Shown here: one piece after another, positions 11,022 through 24,808 of the stretch
How the letters are laid out: each line of letters starts with the position of its first letter
How positions within the stretch are numbered: position 1 is the stretch's first letter
Assembly: GCA_038380795.1 (NCBI GenBank)
Contig: CM076280.1
Location: 10,093,501-10,157,500, forward strand
Direction: 5' to 3'
Source: Pyrocephalus nanus
Lineage: Eukaryota; Chordata; Aves; Passeriformes; Tyrannidae
DNA: 64,000 nucleotides
Notes under the pieces: generated by a model
What the model was told of the DNA's origin: nothing
What the model saw: the letters and a program-made list of their open reading frames with translations, nothing else
The model's database searches: none
Position numbers and translations under genes: made by a program

Positions 11022-14000
11022 AATTGCAGGGGTGGTGGGAGCTGGAGCTGTAGCAATAGGAAGATGTCCCTGTCCCCCAGCACGGCTGGGACTGTCACCC
11101 TTCTCTCGGTGTCTGTAGCAGGGCCGGGAGCGCTGGTGGTGCTGGAGGCACGGAGGGTGCTGAGTGCTGCAGTCACTGCAGAGGAATGTGGGCAGGGACA
11201 CACATGCCCTGCTTGGGCAGAGCTCTCCTCTCCTAAAAGAGATGGTGGCAGAGCCACAGCTGGTTTTATTTGGGCCCTGCAAGGTAAGGAGTTGATATCA
11301 AAGTGCATCTACTGCAGCAAGGGGTTTGCAGCTGCAAATGGGAGTCCTTGTGAACTCGGAGTTGTGAAATCTTAAATTAGCTTAAATTCTGATTTAAAGG
11401 GGAAAAAAAAATGTGTAACAGCAATCCAAACAGTTCATTTTGTTTAATAACTTGTATGGAGACATTTTGCATGTTTGGATGCAGTAGCAAAACTGATAAC
11501 TTTACAGATGTCTGGTGTGGTAGGACAAAGGAATTCACTGAAATTGGAGTTCACTACAATTGGAATTCACTAATATTGGCATTTAGCAAGTCTTGGTTGA
11601 GGTGATCCATGCAGTCACGAGTTTATGGTTTTGTATTTCTGAGTTATTTTTTGTTTTCAGAAACAACCCAGATGCCACAAAGAAAACATAACCCAAAAAT
11701 AAATGGTTTTGGTGGAGAGCCATCAAAGCATTTTGATTTGCAACTGACTTCTTGTTAAATCAGCAATTCCTTTGCTAATCCCAAATATACATACATATAT
11801 GTATATTTATACATACCCAAAGATACACAAATATACACACCCATCTTCCTGTGAGCCTTTAGACAGCTCTGGCACATCCCTATGCAGTTTTTTTTATGTG
11901 CAGGTTGCTTGGTTCGAAAGGCCTGACATTATTTAGTGATTGATATCAATATTCTCCGGAAAGGTATGAAATCCAGATTGAAAATGAAAAGAAAATCTGA
12001 AGCTCTGTCGGCTGTAGAAGGGGGGTGACTGTGCCTGCAGGGTGCTGGCTAAGCCTGTTATGTTGTGTGTGTTATCAGCACTTAATTGCTCCTGGTTGCC
12101 GTGCTTTTCGAGGTGTTGAGCCTCGGTTGATCTTGTCCTCTCACACCCAACGTGTCCTCACCCATCAGGGGAAGAAAACAGGTTTTCACGGGTTTTTGCA
12201 CCTGGCAGGTTTTCAAACAGGTTCTCCTGTCCCTGCAAGGCCCGGCTTGCTGAGCCCCTGCCCTGCCTGGCTCTGCCCCTGCCCGTGGAGTGGCCTGGCA
12301 TGGGGAGGATCCTGCACGTGGCAGGGCACTGCCCTGACACTTGTCTGAGTCCACTTTGACCTGACTTCCTTTAGAACTTGACAAACATGTTGAATTAAGG
12401 GGTTTTAAACTGGAATTTTAGGTCAGAGAAGGGCTTCCACATTTCCAGGATAGCGATCGGTTGGGTTTAAAAACCCAACACAGCACTAAGCAAGTGGAAA
12501 TTATAATGAGAGGGCTATTTACATTTAAAGAATTATCTGAAGGAATTCTTTCTCTGCTTTCTGCAGAGGAGATGGAGCAGAGTCTGGGCTGAAAACAAAG
12601 CTGGTTTTCTCACCTGACCTTCTGGCACATGGGATTTCTCGATGTCTCTGTACTTCCAGGTCTCCAGGACTTGCCAAAAGCCCTCTAAATAACCCGTCCT
12701 GACCTATTTGGGCTTGTCCCCCCAACACCTGGAGGAGTGGCCAGTGATCTGCTGCCCTGTGCGAGGGGCTCTGCGTCTGGTGAAGTTAAAAAAGGCGTGG
12801 GGGGACCCTTTAATGCTGGGAAAACCACAAACTGCAGCTTCTGCAGCATTTACCGTGGCTCCAAAACCCCCTGATTATCCCTCGCGTTGGCTTTTGTCGA
12901 TGGCTTGCTGGGCTAACGTGTTCCTTTCAGCTTTGGTGACAATAAAATGTGAGTAAGCAGAAACCCCGAATTTCTGAACGATGGCTGGTGGCGATTTCCC
13001 AATTTCCTGAGCGAGCAGAGGCTTCTTGGCTCTTCGTTCCTGTGCCAGAAAGACTATTTGCTCATACAAAGTTCTTCATTGTAATAGGAAAAAATCAATT
13101 TGATTACTTTCATGTCAGCATGCATGTCTAATGGCTTAGAAGTTATTGCAGCCATAAAATATACAGTATCATTTCTCTCTCACTCTGAAATTTGACAGGA
13201 TTAATATAGTCAGCATGAAATCTTAGTCATAAAGTCGACCATAAGTGATGGTAAAATTAGCTGCTGAAATCGTCTGCTTATGGAAAGCATCTTCTGTTTT
13301 TCCTTCTGGGAAAAAATATCAAGGGGCTGCTGTGTGGATGGGAACAGAGCATTTGCTCTGATGCAGAGATGGCCATTTCATCTCATGCTGTTCTGATGAG
13401 GGACATCTGTGGTGTCCCCACTAGCCTGGGGTGTGGTTTAATGGCCCTTTTGTCGCTGGTGGGGCGGTGGAGGTGGTGGTGGGGCTGAGCTTTGTGTCCA
13501 GCACAGCAGCGATGGGGGATTGTAGCTCTCCTGGAAGTTATTCCCTGTGTGAGCCAAAGTGAAGTTCATGGCAGATCCTGAAAATATTCCCCCTCAGAGG
13601 CTGGGCTTTGGGTTAGAACCTGGGGTTTGTGGTGTCCCCATTGACGGTGTGTGTTCCCCAGCAGTGGGTGATGTTTGATTCGTCTCATCATGCCCTGATT
13701 TATTTCATGCAGAACAAGCCATGTCATGGTTGAAAAGCTGTTTCTTTCCATGTCCAGTGAGTTTGGGGGGAGCTGAGGCCCAGGTGAGCTGATCTTCACC
13801 CATGGCCTTTAGTGGATGCTCTTCCTGCTGGTGCAGCCTTCCACCTCCTTGGTCACCTCCTTGCACAGTCCCCTTGGGAAGTGGGCTGGTCACCTTCACT
13901 GGGGGCAGAAATGCTGTGTAGGAAGCCACCTTGCTCTGAGCTGAGATTGAGAAACCTCTGCTTGAAAGCTGAGTTTCCTCCTGCTGAGTGACTGCGCCGG

Positions 14001-15505
14001 GAGCCAGCGGGGCTGGGAGAGCAGATGGCCAGAACAGCCGCTCCTTCCTGCTCACCCACCCCCAAACCTGCCCTTGGAAGTGCAGATGAAGTGCTGGGGT
14101 TAGGCAGGCGTGTGATCCTTCACCAGCCCAGCCTTTGAACTCCTTGTTAATGGTTTTGTTTCATGACATCTTATTTCGGCTGTGTTGGGTAAGGTGCCCG
14201 TAGCAGCTTTTTCTGCTTATGAGGCTCATTCCAGAAAGAATTAGGGAGCTTGGTGCTGGTATCTTTAACATCTACTGTAAAATTAGACCAAGGGAAGACA
14301 CCATCTTGCATCTGGGCATTAATTACTCATTCCATAAGGTCCCACAGCAGGGTTTTGTTGCCAGTCCTTGACCCGCTTGGCTGCATCAGGGGAAGTTTCT
14401 CCTTCCCCCTTGAGCAAAGACACGCAGGGTTTTGCTTCTCCAGGGGGGGCTCAGGGGTCCCTCAGTGTTGTATCTGGATGCTCCCACCTCTGCTGGAAGC
14501 TGTCCTGCTGGTTTCACTCGTTCTGCCTGCCTTGGCAGCCCAGTGTGAAAAGTTAATATCTGGTCATTGGTTTTGGCTGCATCTCCAAGGCAACTTCATT
14601 CATAGGCAGCTCCCGGTTCATACCGATCCGGACATGCCTAGATGACTAACTCCCTTCTCCTGTTACATCCCAGAAGAGCTGTTAACTCCTTCAGCCCAGG
14701 TAGGTGTGATGCAGCAGGGAATGCTCAGACAGAGAGGGTGGATGCCATAAACAACCAGCAAATCCCACCTGCTCCATCCTCTCCCCTTTGGTTTCCATCC
14801 CAGCGCCCTCGTTCAGCCTGGAGAGCGAAGAGCTCGTCGCTGTTTCAGATCCTTCTCAGTGCTGAAAGGTCTCAGACTAAGTTTGTTTCTCCTGGAATTA
14901 TTATGCTTCATTATGCTTTGGTTTGGGCAGAACGTTGCCTTCGGGATCTGCACTAAACTGCAAAACTTCATTTGGAGAAACAAAAAGGAACTTGGCCGAG
15001 GGCTGGCAACGTGCCCTGAGATGCAGCAAAAATCTCATCCTGCGTTTCATGCAAACCAAGGGAGGATTTTCCTCCAAGGAGCAGGTGATGAGGTGAGACC
15101 ACCACGTTCCCAGGTGTGTTCAGGGCCCGTGAGCCCTGAGGTGGGGCTGTAACAGGTTAAATGTGGGGACACCCTGGTCCCTCCCTGGTGTGCCTGTTTC
15201 TGTATGAGTTTGTCAGATGAGGATTTCCAACCCTCAGAGACTCCTTTGATTCTCACCAAAAGATGTAGGAAGGAGGGAAATGAGCCAAACTCTGGGGTTT
15301 TTGCTGTTTGTTTCTCTCACAGCAGTGCTGAGAGGGGATGTTGCAGTAGAGGAGGAATTGTCCTTAAAATCCGCAGTGCTCGCTGGGATGGCTCCCAAAG
15401 CTCCAGGAAAGATTCTGTCTCCAGGAAGGAGTGGGATTGGGAGAGGGCCAGAGCAGGTCTCCTTCACACCAACATCAGGCAAAGTTTGGCTTGAACTTGC
15501 TGAGC
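11022..15505. other. Non-coding interval, no gene seen
   Basis: This is mostly unique sequence. A+T-rich patches lie at 11380-11850, where a TATA/CATA microsatellite-like stretch spans about 11785-11845, and at 12930-13290. The open frames are short, unsupported by splice sites, and resemble no family I recognise. Confidence 0.5.
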
Positions 15506-15611
15506 ATCGTAGAATCATGGAACAATTTGGGTTGGAAGGGACCTTAAAGCTCATCTCATTCCAACACCTGTGTCATGGGCAGGGAACGTTCCACTTGACC
15601 AGGTTGCTGGG
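15506..15611 (-). mobile_element. CR1: CR1 LINE 3'-terminal fragment, about 105 bp
   Basis: The + strand reads TAGAATCATGGAACAATTTG, then GGTTGGAAGGGACCTTAAAG, then CATGGGCAGGGAACGTTCCA. This is the reverse complement of the CR1 3' terminus, so the copy is on the minus strand. It is truncated within the 3' UTR. Confidence 0.9.
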
Positions 15612-17633
15612 ATGTGATGCTTCCCTTTTCCTTCTTGTGTTTGGATACTGCCATGGTCCATGGCGTGGTGCTGCTTTGGAGGTCGTGGAGGTGATTGGCA
15701 GGCACAGGTAGGAGAAGTAAATTAGGTTTTAGTGGTCACATCCGTGCCCTCTGTGCAGCCTAAGTGGGGCATCTCAGCGGGAATCAAGGGTCAAGATCAC
15801 CCTGGGGATCACTGAGATGTACAAACCTGAAACCCTGTTAATTTTTTAATGCATTTTGGGGGATCTGTTACGCTGAAACATCAGGCAGAGAATTAAACAC
15901 GCCGGGAATGTGAACCTGCCGCGACTCGGGATCGTGCCCGTGCCGTGGGATGAGGCTGTGGCTGGGGTGGTACCTGTGGAAGAGTTAATTAGACATGGGA
16001 GAGATTATCCCAAGGACCTGGGGTGCAGCTTGGTCAGAGAGCATCTCCCAAAACCCCACTGCCTGGCCAGCCTCCCTCCTCCAGGTGCTGCTTTCCCTTC
16101 CTAGAGAGAAAAACCTTCTGTCGGACTCTGTAGCTGCTCTAACTCTTAAATTTTAATAATGGATTACCATTAGTATCAGCCTTATATAATGCACAGCTCA
16201 TTATTGCTTACTCAGAATAATTTCACAGCCTCCTTATAGAACCTTGGAACTTTATTTGCTGAGTATAAAATATGCAGAAATGCATGAATAGTTTTAAGAC
16301 TTGGTACCCTAAACTAATACAGTGCGCTGCCTTTTTTTTTTTTCCCCTGCACCATGATTGAAGTCAAATTAACATATTTACCTTCAGTGCTCCCAGGAGT
16401 AGCATTAAAAAATTCAAGAGGTGATTCAGAATAGTCTCCAATTTACTGTGTTTAAAGCTGGATTTCATTTCTCAGTAAAACCAGGCAAACACTTGACTTG
16501 ACTCCCCTTCAGCTTTCCAGCCTCTTTCCTCCCCGTGCAGGTCCTTGGACTTAGCAACAGATGGGAGCGGTGTTATTACCTCTGCGTTCCCAAAAGGAAG
16601 CTTTTTATTTTATTTTATTTTATTTTATTGGTTTTTCAGGATGGGGGGAGAAAGCAGGGGCAGAGAAAAAGGGAGGAAATGAGTTCTAACTAATGGCCCA
16701 GAATAAGGAAAAGTGTGGAGGGTGGTTTCTGTCTTTGTGCCTGCAAGCTCAGGCTCTCTGTGTGATGTTGGGTGTGTTATCCTGCTCTGCCTCAGTTTAT
16801 CTCACTGGGCTTTAAGTATTTCCTTGGGCAAATCATGGAGCTTAATTTTTGCTCTGTGTTGTGAGGTCTTCCCAGGAAGAGAAGCCGTGGAAATGTGAGG
16901 TAGGAAATGGAAATGGTTGCTTTATTGCCCAGTGGTTTATTCTTACCAATGATACCCAGGCGCTGTCCTGCCTGTGCCGTGATTTATTCCCACAACTACA
17001 GGGCAATTCCTTTAGCTCCAAGGATTTCAGACCCCACAACAGTTGGGTTCAGGGATGTAAATCCTGCACCACATCCCCCCAGGATGCTCCACCATCACCT
17101 CTGTCTTTAAAGAATATAAATCCCACAGGGAAAACTTGGAGCCTGTCACTTTTCCTGCCCAGGGAATGAATATTCCAGGGAGAGGGTCTGTGTGAGGACC
17201 TTTTGCTCAGCTGGGGCCACTCTGAGTGGGACAAATCAGCAGCTTCTCTTTACCACGGATCAGAGATGCTGCAGTGGGGGTTTTTCCACGCCTGCTGCTA
17301 GATTAGGAAGTTCTTTCAGCAGATGTTGTTTCCTAAGAAAATGGGTTAATGCTTGGTGGTTAGAACGGTGTGGCAAAAAAGCCTATTTGTGTGAGGTTTT
17401 GGCTAATTGCCTCGCAAGAGTTACGGAGCGTTGCAGCAAATTTCCTGGATTTCGCAATGGTGATGGCTCTGGTTTAACTGGCCAGAAAGATTTGCAGAAA
17501 TACACAAAGAAATGGAAAAATAGAGGCAAAGCACTTGTGGTCTTGCTGCAAAAAAAAAATGCTGAAGGGCCTTGTGTCTGGGGTGAAAAGTCTCCAGGTT
17601 TAAGCGAGTGAGTTGAATAAGTTTTCAGGGGGT
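15612..17633. other. Non-coding interval with an A+T-rich block
   Basis: A+T-rich, CpG-poor sequence covers roughly 16120-16470 and looks like candidate conserved non-coding DNA. A pentanucleotide repeat follows at 16603-16629. The rest is unique sequence without a supportable exon. Confidence 0.45.
16603..16629. repeat. (TTTTA)n microsatellite
   Basis: Five uninterrupted TTTTA-type units in a short A+T-rich tract. Confidence 0.9.
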
Positions 17634-17779
17634 TGTAGAATTCCAGGACAGTTTGGGTTGGATGGGAGCTTAAAGATCATCCAGTTCCACCCCCCTGCCA
17701 TGGGCAGGGACACCTTCCACTGGACTAGGTTGCTCCAAGTCCCATCCAACCTGGCCTTGGACACTTCCAAGGATGGGGC
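17634..17779 (-). mobile_element. CR1: CR1 LINE 3'-terminal fragment, about 145 bp
   Basis: The + strand begins GTAGAATTCCAGGACAGTTT and continues TTGGATGGGAGCTTAAAGAT, then CCCCCTGCCATGGGCAGGGA, then CATCCAACCTGGCCTTGGAC. These words are the reverse complement of the CR1 3' UTR. It is a minus-strand, 5'-truncated copy. Confidence 0.92.
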
Positions 17780-20700
17780 AGGACTGCTCCCCACCACTGC
17801 CTTGGCTTGTGGGACTGGTCCCACTGGCACTGATGGAGCTGGGAGCTGCTCCGAGCTGGGAGGACAGGGCTGAGTTTCCATCTGCGCTCAGGGAAGGCAG
17901 CAGTTCAGTAAAATGGGCCAGTACACGGGAAAATGCAAATCAAGTGTTGCTATTTCCAAGAGAATCGCCGTGAAAAGACTTTTTGCCGTGTCGAGAAGCG
18001 CGATGGCGCTGAACTGGTGGGGCTGGGAAGGAACCTGGGGCTTTCTCCTTTGCTGTCCAGCTTTATGATGCTCCAGGGAAAGGTGGCTGACCTTCAACCA
18101 CTCCTGTGCCACGGAGAAAACCCATTTTTGGGCGAGAATTCCCAGAGCCGCATGCGGGCACAGCCCTGGATCGGGGGCTCGTGGCGTCGGCCAGCACTTC
18201 ATCCCCTGCTGCTGCTTAAATCACTAATTAGATTCCATCTGAGCAGCAGCATAAACCAGGAATAAATGGACTTGGCTTCATAAACTTAGCACTTAAATAT
18301 TTTCCCAGGCTGGGGAAAAAAAAAAAAATAAAAAACCAAAAAAACACATTTGCTTTCCCTGCAAAACATATAAATCTTGGAAAAGTTCCCGAAGTTGCAT
18401 GTTTAAGTGTTCGGGTCCGTGCGTTTGCGGGATAGAAGTGGTTATTCCCCTGCCTAATTACCTTTCTTTTTAGGAAGCTGGAATGTTTGTGAGGAGCACA
18501 TTTTGAGTGAATGGTGGGGATGGAGAAGAGTGAAGGGAAAGTCAGGTTGGATGGGGATGGCTTTGCTGTCGCTGTTGGGAAGGAAGCACCTTCCCCTCAT
18601 CCACCCCCCCACCAGGATTAACCACAAATGCTGCTTTTACTGTTGTGTTTCGGGGCTGTTTCTGCTCGTCTGATGAGTTGTAGTGGAACATGTGTCTGGC
18701 TGTTGGTTTCTTTTTAGTCCTACCACAGTACAAGAGCTGTTACTGGAGTTTATTTAAAGTCTTTGCATAGTTAAGATTGTGGCTGCTGAATAAAATGCAG
18801 GCTCACCCCTCCCTCCCGAAGCCCCACTGCAGCTGGGTGCTCCTTTATTTCCTGCACTCCCCCTCCCTCGTGCTCACCCCATGAGAGACCCCACTGCAAC
18901 TGTTTAAATGCAGAGATACAGAGCACAGGTTTATTTTTGTATAAAATCACTGCTTCTCTTAGAATCCCCAGGGAGATGCTGTGGGTGCCCATCATGGTGG
19001 GTGATGTGATGCACAACTTGCACCGGCATCATCCTGCCCCTGTCCTGGGGCTGCAGATGGGCAGCACCCCCAGCCCCACTGTGGCACTGGGATGCAGTAA
19101 GGAATGGGGTTGGAGATGAAGAAGCAGGTCTGTGGTGACTGTCCTACCTGGAACAGGGCAGGTTTTGGTACGAGGGCAGCTGAGATGAGTTTTGTGGGCT
19201 CCTTGTTCACTGGACTGTCAAAACAAGATTATCGGGGTTTCTCAGGGCTGGGATACAGTGGGGGTGGAGTGCACCAAGCAGGAATTTCCCCAGGATGGTG
19301 ATGTGCTCAGGGAAGAGGCTTCCCAGCACATTGACCCCTTGGTGAACACCACGGAAACACACTTTGAAAGAAGCTGAAAAATAAATCTCCTCTAGGGAGA
19401 AAAAAAACCCCCAATACTCATCCTCAGCTTCTCCCCACGGCACTTTGTGCCTTGCTGTCATTGCAGTCCCTATTCCAGGGCTGGAGATGTTTAATTTATT
19501 TGTGTTCTCCTAACACCTTTTCTGTTTCATAACAGCAATCACTCCTGGGTTTGGCCGGGAGGCAGCGGAGCCGCCGTGCTCCCTGTAATCCAGGAGTGAA
19601 TCAAAGCAACTTTTTACAAAACAAGATTCTCTTCTCGCTGTTGCAAAAGAGCTTTGGGGAAATCTGGTTTTTGTGGTTAAGGATCTTACTCTGATGCACA
19701 AGGAAAATTATGTGTAGCTTTTATTTGGCCCAAAGGATTCTTACAACATTATCCGTATTTCCTTTAATTTGTGGGATTTCTAGTAAATGGGCTTAAAAAT
19801 AGGTCTGGGCAGGGTGCCAGGGTACATACGAAGAGCAGAAAAGCTTTGCAGGCTGCGAGCAGCTCGCTTTCACTTCTCCCTCGGCTCGGGCAGGGGGCAC
19901 GGAGCGGTTGCTCACCTTTTGGGGTAAAAATTTAATGACGTCTCTGGAATTCTTTGGAAGTTGATATTGCAGAAAAGATCCTTTTTTAACTCTTTCTTGG
20001 AGCTGATGCCGTGTTGGTGCCGAGCTGGGCACAAGGTCTGGAAAGGGGCAGGATGAGCTGTAGCACCAGGGGAGGACGAGAACGGGGTTGGGGAACCCTC
20101 ACCCAGATCCACGAACCTGCTCACTGATGGGATTTGGGGATCCCGGGAAGCTGATGTACAAGTAGGAGCAGAACATGGTGTTGATAAATGTTTTTTTTAA
20201 TTCTTTCCACTTTTTACTCTCAGAAGTCTCTTCAAGCCTTCTGTTAAATGGGAGGAATCTCCTAAGGGAGCGGTGATGTCTCGAAGCGGCCGCCTGGTGC
20301 CCAGCTCCCTTTGGTGATATTTAGCTCCCTTTTCAATATCAGTCTCGGTTCAAATCACTTAAAAATGCATTTTTTCCCCAAGGACAGCCACCCACAAAAG
20401 TTCATTAAGACCTGGTGGATTTATACAGCTTAAATCCCAGTGGGAACGGGAAGATAAGCGGGAAAGGATCCGGCCGTGCCATATGGGATCCAGCCCGCCT
20501 CGCTCTGCATTCCTCTGCTGGGCAAGAGGGCCTTGTGGCTTCCCAAAAGTTGTGGGGTTTGTCCTACTTCTGCAAAATTTAGCTCATTTGGTTTTAAAGA
20601 AACCTTTGGGCACAAATCTGTAAAACTTTGGTTTGGGTCCCGCTTCTGTGTTGTGAGCGGCTTCCTGGGAGAGGAAGAGGAGGAGGAGGGAGAGGGATGT

Positions 20701-23700
20701 AGAAGAGGAGCAGGGAGAGGGATGAAGGCTGGGGAGGTTTTGAGCTTCCTGGGAACAACAGAAGTGTGTTGGACCAGTGTGGTGGGTGAGGATCAGTGTG
20801 GGGAGGGCCAGGAGCGTGGCAGCAGGGCCAGGGTTGGGTTGGGGTTTCAGTGCCCTTGAACTAAAAATGTTGCATTTTCACGTATTGGTGGTGATGGGAT
20901 TCCATAAAATCAAGAGGATTTTACGGTGCCTGATGCAGAAGCAAGTGGTCCAAGGGAAATTATTTATGCTGTTGGCAGTAATGTACTAATAACTCTTTTT
21001 ATCCAAGGATACTGAGGTGCTTTACAGGTATAAAATCTTCTGATGCCTCTGTGAATTGGGGGAGGTGGGGTCAGTCTGGTTGCACAGGTGAGGACACCAG
21101 GCCTTGTGCCTGTCTCTGCCCTGGAGACAGCCTGGCTTCTCAGCTGGTGCCACACTTTTCCCTAAAAGTCAATGAATTGAGAGTTGCTGTGGAAGCCAAT
21201 CCTCCAGGATCATGGTGACTGGGGACTGAAGTCCCACGAGCCACTACTGACACCACGGAATTCCCCACGATCCTTTCCAGGCAGGCAGGTGAATTCGCTG
21301 GAGCTCCTAAATTAAGGGATAACATTTAGGATGTCTCTGGAGAGCTCTGGAGGGCTCCCTGATGCCAAGCCTTTCCATAGTAGAGCATCAGCAGCAGTTG
21401 AACGGGATCTTGAGCCTTCTCCATGGGACTGATCCCAGGGGGAGTGCCATGGAAGCACCACGGGGCAGCTCCCAGCTCCGAGGGCTCTTCCATGTTTCAG
21501 GAGAAAACAGAGCAGAGAAAAGCACCCTGTGCTGCCTCAGGGTGGTTTTGGTACGTTGTGAGCAGAAATCTGTTCCCTCCGGACATGCCAGCACCCCAAA
21601 AACACCTCTTTTCCCATTAAACCTTGGGATGGAGCAGCTCCCAGCCCTGGAAGCTGCTCTGCCTCCCAAAGCCCCGACCTCCAGCCAACCCAAGCCAGGG
21701 GCACAAGTTCACATTCGAGCTGATTCTTCAAATTTGCCTCCTTAGCCGGGGATCAGCTTTCCCGGCCGCGCCGCAGGGAAAGGCTCCTGTTGTTTCTCCA
21801 AAGACCAAGGTTAAATGAGCAACTGCAGCCCCAGTTTGGTGGGACAGGCAGGTTTTTAGGGCCGGTTTTTGGGGAGATGAGCTGGCGTTCCCGGGAAGTC
21901 ACGGCCAGAGTGCACCGAGGTCCATCAGCAGGGTTGGGGCTGGGATGTGTCATCTTCCCCTCTTAAAACAGTGTCATCCTGCCGCTCACAACGCTCACAA
22001 TTTTAAAATTTCTTTTTTAAAAATAATTAGGTTTGTGCATGCGGTTCGGGGTTGGTTTTGTGTGGTTTTGATTTTTGCCTTTTTTTTTTTTTTCTTTTAA
22101 AAAAGATTTTTAACTGAGAGCCAGCAAATTTAATATTTTCCCGTGTCTTGGCCGTGTTGTGATTTACATTTGATTTTTTTTTTTTAGGCGTAATTAGAAA
22201 TGCAAGTGGAGCGCTTTGTGTTTTACCTCTGCTTCAACTATTTATGGCATGATATGCAAATGAGGCAGGCTATGAATATTAAAGATTAGAGTATGTTACA
22301 AAGTATCACTGTCTTTAATGAGTTCGGTAATGGGCACAGGCTCTGCGTAGACTTTAATATGGAGGTATTTTATGTTGTGTGCCGGCTCGGTGCTCCACAG
22401 CTCTCCGTGCAGGCTTTGGTTACATCCCAGGAGAGCAGGGCTGGGATTTAAACCCTCTCCAGCCCCGGCTCCGATAGGTAGGTGAAGATTTCCGAGCGTT
22501 CCCATGACAAAGGCGGCTGCAGCTGGCGGAGGGGTGGTGATGGATTATTTCACAGGGGCTCTCTCGGTTCCCGTCTAGGTCAATCCGTTTCATCTGCTGC
22601 AGCCTCGGAGATGGATCTGAGAATATGAAAGCGCCTCGTTCGACCTTTCAAGGTGCTTTTGCAGCACTGGGAGGGAATCTTAAACACGCTCCTGCCAAAA
22701 TGGAGCTGCTGCTCCCAACGGCGCAGGCACCCCGAGAAACCCCTTCGGCCGCCCCTCGCCAGTCAGGCTTAGTGACAGAGGGTTATCTGGGGGGCTGTTG
22801 GCACATCTGAAGGAACATCTCACCCACTGGACAGAGGGGTGGGAATGCATTAACCCCTTCTTGATGTGGAAGTCTGGGCAGCCCAGTTTTAGCTTTAAAC
22901 CAGTGACCGGTTTTAGTGGTTTACCTCTAAACCGGTGACCGGTTTTAGCTCTAAATCCGTGTTTTCTCTCTAAACCGGTGGCTGGTTCTATCACAAACCA
23001 GCAGCAGAGTTCTAAAGGAGGAAGATGACGGTGTTTTTGGGGTGCAGCAGCGCACACCAGAGGTTTAATCCACGGAGAAGAAGCTCTGCCGAGCAGCGGG
23101 GTCCCCACGGGAGGCAGCGGGCGCTGGGGGGGCTGCGGGAGGAGGGGGGAAAAACCAGCCAGATACGGAAAGCAACGGATTTTTATTCCAAATGGGGCTT
23201 GGGGAGGGTGGGCGGTGGGGAGGGAGAACGAAGCATGCCCCAGGGAGCGTGCTTTTCAGATTTGAGGTATTTAAATTACAAATTTTGATGAGGAAGATTG
23301 TCAGCAGTATTCAAAACAGTGCTTAAATTCTTTTGAAACACTGTCGAGCTGTGCTGTGGCAGTTGAAAAGTTTGGCACACAGGAACTTGGCCCAGAAGTT
23401 GCTGCTTGGGTTGTTTTTTGTTTTTTTTTTTTTTTTCCTTTAAAACTCAATTCATCTGTATTCAAGTATCCCACATGCTGGAAGAAGAAAAGCCCCACCA
23501 GGCTCACAGTGGTTTGAGACAGACCCTTGCCTGGGAGAGAAGCTGCAGATGTGATTGATCTCTGATATTAGGGGGGGAGAATGTTCTGTGTGGCTTAATC
23601 AGCACTAATAAGTATTTATACTTTGAAAAAAGAAGTTTTATAGTGTTTGTGCCTGCTCATAAAAACATCAAGCAAACTAAGCTGGGATTTAGCATATTTT

Positions 23701-24774
23701 GTGATCTACTGGATTATTAATCCATATGCATTAGTTGTCCTTGGGTTTTTTTGGATGGTTGGTTGCTCTTTGTTGTCGTGGGATCAGCTCGGTGTTTGCA
23801 GCATGGTGTGAATACTGGGGAGAAAGTTTTGCCTTCAACCTCTGACCCTCCTCTGCTGCAAAAGGTAAAACCCTCTGTAAACCCCTCAAATTTAAGGAAT
23901 GTCTGTGCTGGGCTCTCCCAGGGACTGCACAGCAGCACAGAACTTGTCACATGGTGGTGCTGGCTCAGAAGATGTAGTTGGCCATATATATATAAATATA
24001 TTGACCATATATGATTTGTATTCTGCTATTTCATATATATAATCCTAGAATTATCCTCATCATCACCTGGATAGTACAATACTCTGGGCTGCAGTGCTGT
24101 CTGGGGGTGTTTCAGGGTGTGCTACAGAAACAGGCACGTTCTGAAGCTTTTGGGCACAATTTGTTGCCTCGGTGAAGGGTTTTGTTGCAGGAGCAGAGGA
24201 GGCAGAAAAGAACAGTCAGTGTTGAGGCTCCTGGACCATCCTGCAGTGATCCTGGGAGCAAGGATCAGTCTGGAGGGATTTTCCCCTGGGAAGTGGGGAC
24301 AGAAGGAATTGGTTGCTGAAGTACAGGTGGTAAATGCAGTGTATGAAAAACGCAGGTTTTCAGCTTTGCCTCCATCTGCCTGGGGGAGAGAGGGCATCAG
24401 GCTTGAGGGGAGCATCTCAGGGCACCAATTTTAGGATTTTCAGGGGTTTTGCTTAATGACCAAACCCCTTGTTCTTGAAAAACCTCCTGTGCAGTCTCAT
24501 ATTTGCTCCTCTAAGCCCAGAAGCACAGAGTTAAATGTCTGCAGTCTATAACCTCCCCTGTCTGCAAGCTTATATTTCCATTAAGGATCAAGCTCGGATG
24601 CAATTGTAGCTTTGCTTTATAGACTATTAAAAGTTTAATGTATAAATGCCTCCCTCCGCCAGAACTTTTTGGCAGGGTTGTTTTCCAGCCCTGAAATTCC
24701 TGCTAAAAAAACCCACGGAGATCCCGATTGCTGCACAGGCTCGGCTGCCCTTGAAGGGTTAATTATATTATGCC

Positions 24775-24808
<34 letters not shown>

